DNA of 64,000 nucleotides from Variovorax beijingensis (lineage in GTDB: Bacteria; Pseudomonadota; Gammaproteobacteria; Burkholderiales; Burkholderiaceae_C). Each line of letters opens with the position of its first letter. The stretch's first letter is position 1. Location of the stretch: assembly GCF_007828835.1 (NCBI RefSeq), contig NZ_VIVL01000005.1, positions 310,001 to 374,000 of the forward strand, given 5' to 3'. Under the pieces are notes generated by a model that saw only the letters and a list, made by a program, of their open reading frames with translations, did not search any database and was not told the origin of the DNA. A program made the position numbers and the translations under genes. Shown piece after piece: positions 34,544 through 43,258 of the stretch.

Positions 34544-37500
34544 ATGGATGAGTCCCGCGCCGCACAGCAGCCCGACGATCTGCTGCATCTTTCGTTCCAG
34601 GCGGTCGCGCTCCTCGATGCAATCGGCCAGGTTGTCATCGTCAAGGACGAGGCCTTGCGTTTCGTGCATCTCAACCAGCGGGCCTGCGAGGTCCTCAACG
34701 TGTCGCTCGACCGCGTGCGCGGAAAGACAGACCGCGATATCCTGCCCCGGGCCGAGGCCGACCGGATCAGGGCCATCGATCTCGAAATACTCGCGAGCGG
34801 AAAGCCTCGCCATTTCGAGGAGGAGATCACCCTGGCAGACGGATCGACCAGGGCCCTGCTCTCGCTCAAGCAAGCGGTCGATCTCACGGATTCCGGCGGC
34901 AAGCTGCTCGTGGTTGTGATCTCTGACGTGACCGAGCTGCGCACGACGGAGCGGGGGCTCCGGGCCAGCGAAGCGCACTACCGCTCGTTCGTCGAACTCC
35001 ACCCGCAGATCACCTGGACTGCAGATCCTGCCGGCGCGATTACCGAGGTCGGACCGGGGTGGTCGGCGCTGACCGGCAATTCGGTCGAGAAGACGCTGGG
35101 ATCGGGCTGGGAATGCGCATTGCACGCCGACGATCTCGAACGCGTCCGAACGCTGTGGGCGGACTCGGTGGCCCGCGGCGTTCCCATCGACACCGAATAC
35201 AGGGTGCGCAGCGCCGCTGACGGAAGGTATCGATGGTTCAGGGCCCGTGCGGCTCCCCGGCGCGACGGCAACCACGACATCGTGCGCTGGTACGGACTGC
35301 TCGAGGACGTTCATCAGCGTCGCATCGCCATCGAAGCGCTGCGCGAGAGCGAGTCGCTGTTCCGCCTGATCGCGGACAGCGTGCCCGTGATGATGTGGCT
35401 CACCGACCAGCATGGCGAGGCCACCTACCACAGCCGGCGCTGGCTCGAGGCGACGGGCCAGACCGAGACCGAGTCGCTGGGCGAGGGGTGGAGCCGTGCC
35501 GTCCATCCCGAGGACCGCGCGTCGGTGCTCGAACTGTTCAGGACGGCGAGCGCAGAGCGCAAGCCGGTCCAGCTCGAGTACAGGCTGCGTCGGACAGATG
35601 GCAGCTGGGCCTGGGTCATCGACACCGGCACGCCGCGGCTGTCGCCTGATGGCGGGTTCCTAGGCTATGCCGGCTCCATTCTCGACGTCACCGAGCGCCG
35701 CGCGGCCGAATCCGCGCTGCGCGAGAGCGAAGCCTCGATCCGGAGCATCTTCGACAGCAGCCCCGATTGCATCAGCATGCTCGACCTGTCGGGCAAGACG
35801 CTGCTGATGAACAGGTCGGCGCGGCGGATGATCGGTCTGGATGTCTCGCAACTCGCAGACCGCGAGGCGCTCGAGCGAATCTTTCCTGAAGGCCGGCTTC
35901 GGAAACTCAGCGCCATGTTCGACGTGGTGCGCGCCGGCGGCACGTCGAGACTCGAGGTAGATGCCGTCGACGCGCAGGGCGTGCACCGATGGCTCGACGT
36001 CATCGCGGCGCCGGTCCTGGACGCATCGGGCGTGCCGAGCCGGATGGTGAGCATCTGGCGCGACATCACGGAGGCCAAGGCGGCGCGCAACGATGCGGTG
36101 GCGGCGCAGCAGCAGGCCGAACGTGCGGCGACGCGGCTCTCTGCGGTGCTCGAGAACACGATGGATTGCGTGCTGGTCGTCGATCATGCATGGCGGATCA
36201 CGTACATGAACGAGAACGCCCGGCGGTTCCTGAAGCTCGGCGTGGAGGCCGTGAACGCAAGGCTGTGGGACCTCTACCCCGCCGAAGTCGAAAGCCTGTT
36301 CGGCGACTACTTCCGTCAGGCGATGGCGGGCAAGGCCGTGTCGTTCGAGGAATTCGTACCCATCACCCAGGTGTGGCTCGAGATCCATGCCTCGCCCACC
36401 GAGGAGGGCCTGTCTATTTTCTTTCGCGACACCACCGCCCGCCGCAAGGCCGAGCAGGAGCGTTTCCAGGCCCAAAGCCAGGTCTCCCACATGGCCCGCC
36501 ACGACGCTCTCACCGGGCTGCCCAATCGCCAGGCATTCCGCGAGGCGCTGCAGCAGCACTTGACCGATGCCGGCAAACGCGGGACCTCGGTGGCTGTGCT
36601 GACGCTGGACCTGGACGGCTTCAAGGCCGTCAACGACGCTTACGGTCATCCCGTGGGCGACATCCTGCTGCAGGAGGTTGCGCAGCGCCTGAGGCTTGTC
36701 GTCTCCGGTGACGAGCACATGCTCGCGCGACTCGGCGCGGACGAGTTCGTGATCGGCTGTTTCGGGCTTCTGCGTCCCGACGCGACGGTCGAGATTGCGC
36801 GACGCCTCATGGCCACCCTGCTCGGCCCCTTCGACCTGGACGGGAGCAAGGTCAGCATCGGCGCCAGCGTCGGCATCGCCGTGGCGCCGGCCGACGGCGG
36901 CACGGTCGACGAGATCAAGCGTGCCTCCACCGTGGCGCTCCACCGCGCCAAGGCCGCGGGCGGAAGAAGCTTCTTCAGGTACGAAAAGAGCATGGACGCC
37001 GACCTGCAGATCCGCCAAACCCTGAAGCTCTCGATGGGCGAGGCGCTCGCCCGCGGGGATTTCGAGGTCCACTACCAGGCGCTCGTGAGTCTCGCGTCCA
37101 ACCGCTACACCACCTTCGAGGCGCTGCTGCGCTGGCGGCACCCGGGCCGCGGCATGATCTCGCCGGCCGACTTCATTCCGATCGCGGAGGAGACCGGGCT
37201 GATCGTCGACATCGGCGAGTGGGTGCTTCGCGGAGCCTGTCGCGAGGCCACCGCCTGGCCCGACGGGATCGGCGTGGCGGTGAACCTCTCGCCCGTCCAG
37301 TTCCGCGACGACAACCTGGTCGACCTGATCAGGAACGCGCTGGATGCCTCGGGGCTCTCCCCTTCGCGCCTGCAACTCGAGATCACCGAGTCGGTGCTGC
37401 TCGGCAATGACGACAGGAACCTGCGCACCCTGCAGCAGATCCGGCAGCTGGGCGTGAAGATCGCGATGGACGATTTCGGGACCGGGTACTCGTCGCTGGG

Positions 37501-37768
37501 CTATCTGCGCAGCTTCCCGTTCGACAAGATCAAGGTGGATCGCAGCTTCATCGCCGACCTGCCCGACAGCAGGTCGCTCGCGATCATCCGGGCCGTGGCC
37601 GGCATCGGCAGAAGCCTGGGCATCGCCACGACGGTGGAGGGCGTGGAGACCGAGGCGCAGTTGCAGATCATCCGACAGGAAGGATTTGACGAGGTGCAGG
37701 GGTATCTGTTCGCGCGGCCGCTCCCGGCCTCGGAGGTGCGAGGCCTCCTCGCGTCGCCCAGGAACTGA
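34544..37768 (+). CDS. Five-PAS GGDEF-EAL cyclic-di-GMP protein
   Basis: The product is 1074 residues without membrane helices. PAS units lie at roughly 20-140, 143-260, 268-385, 390-515 and 530-645; the second and third are PAS_3-type (YRWFRARAAPRRDGN). The GGDEF domain (650-815) has its signature changed to GADEF (near 730), so cyclase activity is doubtful. The EAL domain (825-1070) is complete: FEALLRWRHP, LEITESVLL, MDDFGTGYSSL, KVDRSF and VEGVETEAQ. Net cyclic-di-GMP hydrolysis, controlled by PAS ligands or redox state, is the best guess. It follows the chemoreceptor by 132 nt. Confidence 0.9.
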   Translation: MDESRAAQQPDDLLHLSFQAVALLDAIGQVVIVKDEALRFVHLNQRACEVLNVSLDRVRGKTDRDILPRAEADRIRAIDLEILASGKPRHFEEEITLADGSTRALLSLKQAVDLTDSGGKLLVVVISDVTELRTTERGLRASEAHYRSFVELHPQITWTADPAGAITEVGPGWSALTGNSVEKTLGSGWECALHADDLERVRTLWADSVARGVPIDTEYRVRSAADGRYRWFRARAAPRRDGNHDIVRWYGLLEDVHQRRIAIEALRESESLFRLIADSVPVMMWLTDQHGEATYHSRRWLEATGQTETESLGEGWSRAVHPEDRASVLELFRTASAERKPVQLEYRLRRTDGSWAWVIDTGTPRLSPDGGFLGYAGSILDVTERRAAESALRESEASIRSIFDSSPDCISMLDLSGKTLLMNRSARRMIGLDVSQLADREALERIFPEGRLRKLSAMFDVVRAGGTSRLEVDAVDAQGVHRWLDVIAAPVLDASGVPSRMVSIWRDITEAKAARNDAVAAQQQAERAATRLSAVLENTMDCVLVVDHAWRITYMNENARRFLKLGVEAVNARLWDLYPAEVESLFGDYFRQAMAGKAVSFEEFVPITQVWLEIHASPTEEGLSIFFRDTTARRKAEQERFQAQSQVSHMARHDALTGLPNRQAFREALQQHLTDAGKRGTSVAVLTLDLDGFKAVNDAYGHPVGDILLQEVAQRLRLVVSGDEHMLARLGADEFVIGCFGLLRPDATVEIARRLMATLLGPFDLDGSKVSIGASVGIAVAPADGGTVDEIKRASTVALHRAKAAGGRSFFRYEKSMDADLQIRQTLKLSMGEALARGDFEVHYQALVSLASNRYTTFEALLRWRHPGRGMISPADFIPIAEETGLIVDIGEWVLRGACREATAWPDGIGVAVNLSPVQFRDDNLVDLIRNALDASGLSPSRLQLEITESVLLGNDDRNLRTLQQIRQLGVKIAMDDFGTGYSSLGYLRSFPFDKIKVDRSFIADLPDSRSLAIIRAVAGIGRSLGIATTVEGVETEAQLQIIRQEGFDEVQGYLFARPLPASEVRGLLASPRN

Positions 37769-37814
37769 ACGAGGCACCGCACAGTGGTGAAAAAACGGAC
37801 AGGTCTTGTCTGTC

Positions 37815-38069
37815 CGGCTTTGCCAACGGACCCTGCTTCAGCCCCGACGGCCGTGTGCTGTACCTGGCCGATAGCCTGGAGCGCACCATCTGGGCCTACG
37901 ACTACGACTACGACCCGGGCCGCCCGCTGCGCAACAAGCGCGTGTTCGGGAAGACGCACGCATTCGATTCCGGCCCCCCGACGGTGCCACGGATGACGGG
38001 CCGTTCCGGATCGAGGGGCTGCCCGCGCCGGGACGCCTGCCTCATCTGTTTGGCGGCTGCTAGCGCGCC
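37815..38069 (+). pseudogene. Partial SMP-30 copy with internal deletion
   Basis: From 37815 the DNA repeats the SMP-30 gene from about 32234 (GGCTTTGCCAACGGACCCTG), through the tract coding for LYLADSLERT, up to GGTGCCACG. It then jumps about 200 nt ahead to the TTCCGGATCGAGGGGCTGCC tract and continues past the stop to TAGCGCGCC. Small differences (a 6-nt CTACGA insertion and scattered substitutions) show that the copy is not recent. No complete reading frame remains. It marks the right edge of a duplication that brackets the chemoreceptor and cyclic-di-GMP genes. Confidence 0.85.
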
Positions 38070-38152
38070 GAGCTGGAAGCTATCGACGAATCGTTCGATG
38101 TTCGCGTGGATGTCGCAGACCCATGTGGCCCAACGGAGAGGGCCGACCGGCA

Positions 38153-38571
38153 TTATCCGGCGATGTGCTCCATAGCTTCACGTGCGGTGACGATGGGAAT
38201 GCCCGCATAGCTGCCCAAAGGCAGGAGGTCGCGCCGGTCGCCGGAGGCGATCAGGTCGACTGCCCCAGCCAGTGCGGCCGCCAGCACGTGGTCGTCGTCG
38301 GGTCGGTGGGCACCACACGCGGCACTTTCGCGGGTGTGACCACGATGGCGAGCCCGCGCAGATCGTCGACGAGGGTCTTCGGGCTCAGTCCGGCCTGGGC
38401 CAGGCGAACAGCAAACTTGCCGCGGCCGAGCACGTCGAGCAACTCGGCCAGCAGGATTTCGCTGGTGCACAGTTCGAACTCGCCGGCACGCGCAGCGTCC
38501 AGCACTTGGCGTGGGAGACCGGTGGAGATGATGGCTGAGACGAGCAGATTGGTGTCGATGACGAAGCGCAC
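38153..38571 (-). pseudogene. PIN-domain toxin (VapC-like), frameshifted
   Basis: The first frame encodes MRFVIDTNLLVSAIISTGLP, SEILLAELLDVLGRGKF and TPAKVPRVVPTDP. It then loses the family's reading, which resumes one frame over as DDDHVLAAALAGAVDLIASG and PIVTAREAMEHIAG. A single missing base near 38298 (the junction reads GACCCGACGACGACCAC) explains the shift. Restored, it would be about 139 residues with the acidic PIN residues D6, E42, D95 and D113-like Asp. As read, the toxin is inactive. A sequencing error cannot be excluded. Confidence 0.75.
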
Positions 38572-38583
38572 GGTGCCCGGGCC

Positions 38584-38820
38584 TCAGGTGCCTTGCCGGC
38601 GTGCTTGGCGGGCCGCCTGCACTTCTTCCTCGATCTCATCCTCCGACAGCGGCGCCAAGTTCAGTGCATCGAGCTTGGACATTGATTCACCCAGGCGCGC
38701 TGCGGCCGCCGCGCGCTCCTCGCGTGCGGCCAGGAACTCGACGAAGTCCACCACTTCGGCCACCCGAGCGGGTGGCAGTTGTTTCAGGCGCTCGATCAAG
38801 CGAGTCTCGATGGCAGTCAT
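38584..38820 (-). CDS. Antitoxin of the PIN-domain pair
   Basis: The product is 78 residues, opening MTAIETRLIERLKQLPPARV and AEVVDFVEFLAAREER, a pattern of the DUF2281/VapB-like antitoxins that accompany PIN toxins. The C-terminal half is acidic then basic (LSEDEIEEEVQAARQARRQ), probably the toxin-binding part. It stops 12 nt before the PIN gene, in the usual antitoxin-first order. It remains intact although the toxin frame is broken. Confidence 0.75.
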   Translation of the reverse strand: MTAIETRLIERLKQLPPARVAEVVDFVEFLAAREERAAAAARLGESMSKLDALNLAPLSEDEIEEEVQAARQARRQGT

Positions 38821-39004
38821 ATGTGTTCCTCGCTCAGGGTATGCGTAGCTTGGATTTTCGGTTGTACAACAGGTTCAGTTCCACTTGCTCAAGCCTGCCA
38901 CGAAAAGCCTTGGCTGTGGTAATGAAAAACTGGACGGCATCGCCCATCGCATCCGTCGCCTGACGCCGTTCCGCTGCCGGCGGCGCTTCCGGCCCGCCCA
39001 TGAA

Positions 39005-39913
39005 CTAGCGCTTCTCGCTCTTGAGCGCATCGGCCACGTAGTCCACGAAGGCGCGCACCTTCAGCGGCAGCACGCGGCTTTGCCGGAACACGGCGAAGAC
39101 GCCGTTGGAAAAGGCCCGCACCGCAAAGCGGTAGTCGGGCAAGAGCCGCACCAGCGTGCCGTTCTGCAGGTCGTCGCGCACGGTGGCCTCGGACAGCAGC
39201 GCCACGCCCATGCCGCCGATCGCGGCCAGGCGCAGCAGCTCCCCGTTGTTGGCGCTCAGCACGCCCTGGATCATCAGCTCCTGCTGCTCGCCCGCTTCGT
39301 CGATGTACTTCCAGGTGATGACCTCGCGCTCGCGCCGGTAGGTGAGGCAGCGCACCTGCGGCAGGTCGTTCGGATGCCGGATGCGCGAGTAGGTCTTCAG
39401 GAAGGCCGGGCTGGCCACCAGCACCTCGTCGCTCGACAGCAGCCGCTTGATGACGAAGCCCGAATCGGTGGACTCGCCGGTGCGGATGTCGACGTCGAAG
39501 TCGTGCTCGACCAGGTTGACCGGATGCTCGGAAAGCTCGAGCTCCACGCGGATGTCCGGGTAGAGCTCCGCGAAGCGCGGCAGCAGCGGCGCCAGCACGC
39601 GCAGGCCGATGTGGGTGCGCGAATGCACGCGCAGCCGGCCCTCCGGCCGCTGGCGCGCGTTGTGCACGACCTGCTCGGCCTCGCTCATGAGTTCCAGCAC
39701 CGCCTCGGCCCGCTCCAGGAAGGCCTGGCCTGCCTCGGTCACCTTGAGGTTGCGGCTGGTGCGGTCCACCAGCTGCACGCCCAGTTCCTCCTCCAGCGCG
39801 CTGATGCGCCGCGAGATGGTGGCCGGCGACAGGCTGAGGCTGCGGGCCGCCGCCGAGAGGCTGCCCTTCTTCTGGGTGGCCACGAAGATGCGCAGCGAAT
39901 CGAGGGCCTTCAT
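39005..39913 (-). CDS. LysR-family transcriptional regulator
   Basis: The product is 302 residues. The N-terminal winged helix is LRIFVATQKKGSLSAAARSL, SPATISRRISALEEELGVQL. The effector domain has RLRVHSRTHIGLRVLAPLLP and LRLAAIGGMGVALLSEATVR; the texture matches the CrgA/DsdC-like subgroup. It diverges from the flavin monooxygenase operon at 40016 across 102 nt containing an inverted repeat, and so probably activates that operon in response to a pathway compound. Confidence 0.9.
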   Translation of the reverse strand: MKALDSLRIFVATQKKGSLSAAARSLSLSPATISRRISALEEELGVQLVDRTSRNLKVTEAGQAFLERAEAVLELMSEAEQVVHNARQRPEGRLRVHSRTHIGLRVLAPLLPRFAELYPDIRVELELSEHPVNLVEHDFDVDIRTGESTDSGFVIKRLLSSDEVLVASPAFLKTYSRIRHPNDLPQVRCLTYRREREVITWKYIDEAGEQQELMIQGVLSANNGELLRLAAIGGMGVALLSEATVRDDLQNGTLVRLLPDYRFAVRAFSNGVFAVFRQSRVLPLKVRAFVDYVADALKSEKR

Positions 39914-39921
39914 TTCGAAAG

Positions 39922-39940
39922 ACGCAAAGAAGGTGTGCGT
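39922..39940. promoter_or_regulatory. Inverted repeat, likely LysR site
   Basis: ACGCA-N9-TGCGT is a perfect 5-bp inverted repeat only 9 nt upstream of the LysR start codon, within the divergent promoter region. Size and place fit a LysR-type recognition site, where the regulator limits its own synthesis and activates the opposite operon. The arms are short, so chance is possible. Confidence 0.4.
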
Positions 39941-40015
39941 TCGCTGGTGATCCGCAGGCGGTTCGAGTTCCTACGATGGACCTCGATCAAAACCAGCCAA
40001 CCAGGAGTCACAGCG

Positions 40016-41107
40016 ATGGATTTCGGAATCTTCATTCTGATGCAGCAGCGGAACAAGCACAAAACCTCCCACCAGATCCTGCGCGACGCGGTCGAGCAGA
40101 CTCGCCTGGCGGACGAACTGGGTTTTGGTGCTGCATGGTACGCCGAGCACCACTTCAGCAACTACGGCCTGTGCGCCTCGCCGCTGACCATGATCGCGCA
40201 CTGCGCCGCGGTCACCCGCAAGATCCGGCTGGGCACCGGCATCGTGGTCGCGCCGCTGTACACGCCGGCGCGCCTGATCGCGGACGTGGCGATGGTCGAC
40301 CAGCTGTCCGACGGCCGCCTGAACCTGGGCATCGGCTCGGGCTACCAGCACTTCGAATTCGAGCGCTTCGGCGTCTCGCTCGAATCCGCCAAGGGCCGCA
40401 CCTTCGAGATGCTCGACATGCTCGAGGCCGGCCTGACGCAGCCCAAGTTCAGCTACGAGGGCGAGTACTACCGCCAGCCCATGAGCGCCATCAGCCAGCG
40501 CGCGGTGCAGCGCCCCATGCCGCCGATGTGGATCACCAGCGTCGACCCCGCCTTCCTGTCGCGCGCCGTGAAGTCCGGCCACCACGTGTTCGTCTCGGGC
40601 GGCGACGGCGGGCTGGAGAAGCTGGCCGGTACCCGCGCGCTGATCGACAAGGTCGCCGCGGCCGAGGGCAAGGACCCCGCCGGCGTGCAGGTCGGCCTGC
40701 TGCGCGCGGCCTATGCCAGCAACGACAAGGACGAGGTGGAGCGCTACCTGGAGTGCGCGCGCTACCAGCGCCGCATTGCCGTGAGCCTGAAGCGCCGCAC
40801 GGCGCAGATCGCCGACGACTACCAGGTCGAGGAAGGCATCGTCGAGGGCGAGCCGAGCCTGGACGAGATGCGCGCGCTGCTGCCGGTAGGCAGCGTCGAC
40901 ACGGTGATCGAGCGCGTGGTCAACGAGATCCGCACGCTCAAGCCGGTGCACTACTGCTTCCAGACGCAGATGGGCGACTTCGACCATAAGGCGATGCTGC
41001 GCCAGCTCGAGACCTGGGGCAAGGTCATCATTCCGGCGGTGCAGCAGGAGATCGCCAACGATCCGCCGCACCGGCCTGCGGCCAAGCCCGAACTCGCCGC
41101 GGCCTGA
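40016..41107 (+). CDS. LLM-class flavin-dependent monooxygenase
   Basis: The product is 363 residues with CAGGAG upstream. It is a bacterial-luciferase-like barrel: MDFGIFILMQQ, LADELGFGAAWYAEHHFSNY, IRLGTGIVVAPLYTPARLIA, LNLGIGSGYQHFEFERFG and PMPPMWITSVDP. Such enzymes use reduced FMN from a separate reductase to insert oxygen (Baeyer-Villiger, hydroxylation or C-S cleavage). A flavin reductase gene follows after 21 nt, completing a two-component system. As first gene of the operon it probably makes the first attack on the substrate. Confidence 0.88.
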   Translation: MDFGIFILMQQRNKHKTSHQILRDAVEQTRLADELGFGAAWYAEHHFSNYGLCASPLTMIAHCAAVTRKIRLGTGIVVAPLYTPARLIADVAMVDQLSDGRLNLGIGSGYQHFEFERFGVSLESAKGRTFEMLDMLEAGLTQPKFSYEGEYYRQPMSAISQRAVQRPMPPMWITSVDPAFLSRAVKSGHHVFVSGGDGGLEKLAGTRALIDKVAAAEGKDPAGVQVGLLRAAYASNDKDEVERYLECARYQRRIAVSLKRRTAQIADDYQVEEGIVEGEPSLDEMRALLPVGSVDTVIERVVNEIRTLKPVHYCFQTQMGDFDHKAMLRQLETWGKVIIPAVQQEIANDPPHRPAAKPELAAA

Positions 41108-41128
41108 GGCCGCGCGCTGCGAGACGCC

Positions 41129-42064
41129 ATGCCTGAAGTCGCCGAAGACCTCCGCCGCGCCATCGAGCCCGCGCAGCTGCGCCAGCTGCTCGGATGCTTC
41201 CCGACCGGCGTGGCCGTCATCACCACGTGCACGCCCGAAGGCCAGCCGGCCGGCCTCACCTGCAATTCGTTCAGCTCGGTGTCGCTCGATCCGCCGCTGG
41301 TGCTGTTCAGCCTGCGCAACGCCAGCCGCCTGCTGCCGACCTTCCAGGCCGCGACCGGCTTCGCCATCAACATCCTCTCGCAGCAGCAGGACGCGCTGTC
41401 GGGCCGCTTCGCATCCAGCAGGATCGAGGACAAGTTCGAGGGCGTGGCCTGGCGCGCCGGCGGGCTCGGCATGCCGCTGATCGACGACTGCCTGGCCAGC
41501 TTCGAATGCCGCGTGCATGCCGTCCACGAGGCCGGCGACCACACCATCTTCATCGGCGAGGTCCGGCACCTGAGCGCCGGCGTGCCCGACCAGGCGCTGG
41601 TGTTCTACAAGGGCGCCTACATGATGCTGGCCGAGTCGCTGCGCAAGCTGGTCGTGGAGGGCCGGCTCGGGGACGCCGACATCGACGAGGCCTACCGCAC
41701 GCTCTACGGCACCTTGCTGCGCCTGGCGAGCGAACGCGCCACCGAGGCCGAGCTGGACGCGGTGCGCGAGGCCGCCGACGCCATCGAGGCGCACCCCGAC
41801 GACGCGCCGTTGAAGGAGCGCATCGCCTCCGCCAGCGCCTTCTTCGCCTCGATCGCGGCCGCCGGCCACAACGAGGCGCTGACGCTGATGGCGCAGACCA
41901 TGACCAGCGTGCTGCGCGAGCGCATGACGCACGTGCTCTCGGTGCGTTCGCGCCCCGATCTCTTTCCGCTGCGCCGCAAGGTGGCGCACGCGCTGCGCCG
42001 GCGCGACCCCGAAGGCGCCGCCGCTGCGCTGGACGAACTGATTACGCAGCTGCGCAAGGGCTGA
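41129..42064 (+). CDS. Flavin reductase fused to a FadR-C/FCD-like helical domain
   Basis: The product is 311 residues. Residues 1-165 are a flavin reductase of the HpaC type (FPTGVAVITTCTPEGQPAGL, TCNSFSSVSLDPPLVLFSL, HTIFIGEVRHL). The C-terminal 135 residues (LRKLVVEGRLGDADIDEAYR onward, with ASASAFFASIAAAGHNEALT and HALRRRDPEGAAAALDELI) are all-helical and resemble the FCD ligand domain of FadR-type GntR regulators, without its DNA-binding part. This could be a flavin- or effector-sensing module that tunes reduction. It supplies FMNH2 to the upstream monooxygenase. Confidence 0.82.
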   Translation: MPEVAEDLRRAIEPAQLRQLLGCFPTGVAVITTCTPEGQPAGLTCNSFSSVSLDPPLVLFSLRNASRLLPTFQAATGFAINILSQQQDALSGRFASSRIEDKFEGVAWRAGGLGMPLIDDCLASFECRVHAVHEAGDHTIFIGEVRHLSAGVPDQALVFYKGAYMMLAESLRKLVVEGRLGDADIDEAYRTLYGTLLRLASERATEAELDAVREAADAIEAHPDDAPLKERIASASAFFASIAAAGHNEALTLMAQTMTSVLRERMTHVLSVRSRPDLFPLRRKVAHALRRRDPEGAAAALDELITQLRKG

Positions 42065-42094
42065 GCCCTTTTCCAACTTTCAATAGGAGACAAG

Positions 42095-43255
42095 ATGTCC
42101 ATCGACTACGCCGGCTTCCGGCGCGAACTCGAAGCGTTCGCGCGTGAAGCCTGCCCGCCCGAGATCCGCGCCGTGGTCGCGGCCGGCCAGAAGATCACCA
42201 AGCGCGAATACCAGGCCTGGCAGCAGATCCTGAACGCCCGCGGCTGGGGCGCGCCGAGCTGGCCGCGCGAAGCGGGCGGCACCGGGTGGGACATCCGCCA
42301 GCGCCTGATCTTCGAGGAGGTGATGGCCGAGAACGACTGCCCGCCGCTCTACCACCACGGCCTGGGCCACATCGGCCCGGTGATCATCCGCTTCGGCACG
42401 CCGGAGCAGAAGGCGCGCTTCCTGCCGCGCATCCTCGACGGCTCCGACTGGTGGTGCCAGGGCTATTCGGAACCCGGCTCGGGCTCCGACCTGGCCTCGC
42501 TGTCCACCAGCGCGCGGCTGGAGGGCGGCGAGTGGGTCGTCAACGGCCAGAAGATCTGGACCTCGCATGCCCACGAGGCCAGCATGATCTACATGCTGGT
42601 GCGCACCTCGAAGGAAGCGAAGAAGCAGGAGGGCATCTCGCTGCTGCTGGTGCCGATGGACACGCCGGGCATCACGGTGCGCCCGATCAAGACCATCGAC
42701 GGCTGGCACCACCTGAACGAGGTCTTCTTCGACGAGGTGCGCGTGCGCGCCGACAACCTGCTGGGCGAGGTCGGCAAGGGCTGGATCTGTGCCAAGTTCC
42801 TGCTCGAGCGCGAGCGCCTGCCGCCGGCCAACGTGGCGCGGCTGGAGCTCATGCGGCGGCAGGTCACGCAGCTGGTCGAGCAGGCGAGCCGCGCTGCCGC
42901 GGGACGGCGCGACTTCAGCAGTCTGCACCACAAGCTGCTGCTGTGCGAAGCCGACGTGAAGGGCGCGCGCGTGATGATGGCCGAGGCCACCGACGACCTG
43001 ATCCACCAGCGCCCGCTCGGCGTGCAGCCTTCGGTCATCAAGATGACCTGCGCCGACGTGGCGCAGCGCCTGACGACTATCGCGCTCGATGCGGTCGGCC
43101 CTGACGCGGCCCACCGCTTCCTCGCCGACACGGTGCAGGACGTGCCCGACGCCACCTGGATCCAGAACTACATGTTCACGCGCGCCCGCACCATCGCCGG
43201 CGGCACCTCCGAGGTGCAGCGCAACGTGGTCGCCAACGAACTGCTGGGAGCCTGA
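42095..43255 (+). CDS. Acyl-CoA dehydrogenase 1
   Basis: The product is 386 residues with AGGAGACA before the ATG. Features are GWGAPSWPREAGGTGWDIRQ, the FAD/substrate motif QGYSEPGSGSDLASLSTSAR, NGQKIWTSHAH and TIAGGTSEVQRNVVANELLG. It belongs to the group often found as heteromeric pairs with a shorter partner, here encoded 3 nt downstream. It introduces an alpha-beta double bond into an acyl-CoA with electrons going to ETF. Substrate chain unknown; this group often acts on cyclic or branched acids. Confidence 0.9.
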   Translation: MSIDYAGFRRELEAFAREACPPEIRAVVAAGQKITKREYQAWQQILNARGWGAPSWPREAGGTGWDIRQRLIFEEVMAENDCPPLYHHGLGHIGPVIIRFGTPEQKARFLPRILDGSDWWCQGYSEPGSGSDLASLSTSARLEGGEWVVNGQKIWTSHAHEASMIYMLVRTSKEAKKQEGISLLLVPMDTPGITVRPIKTIDGWHHLNEVFFDEVRVRADNLLGEVGKGWICAKFLLERERLPPANVARLELMRRQVTQLVEQASRAAAGRRDFSSLHHKLLLCEADVKGARVMMAEATDDLIHQRPLGVQPSVIKMTCADVAQRLTTIALDAVGPDAAHRFLADTVQDVPDATWIQNYMFTRARTIAGGTSEVQRNVVANELLGA

Positions 43256-43258
43256 GCC

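Noticed and set aside
37908..38153. Minus-strand open frame over the SMP-30 remnant
   Set aside because: It crosses the duplicated SMP-30 DNA antisense and has no start signal or domain.
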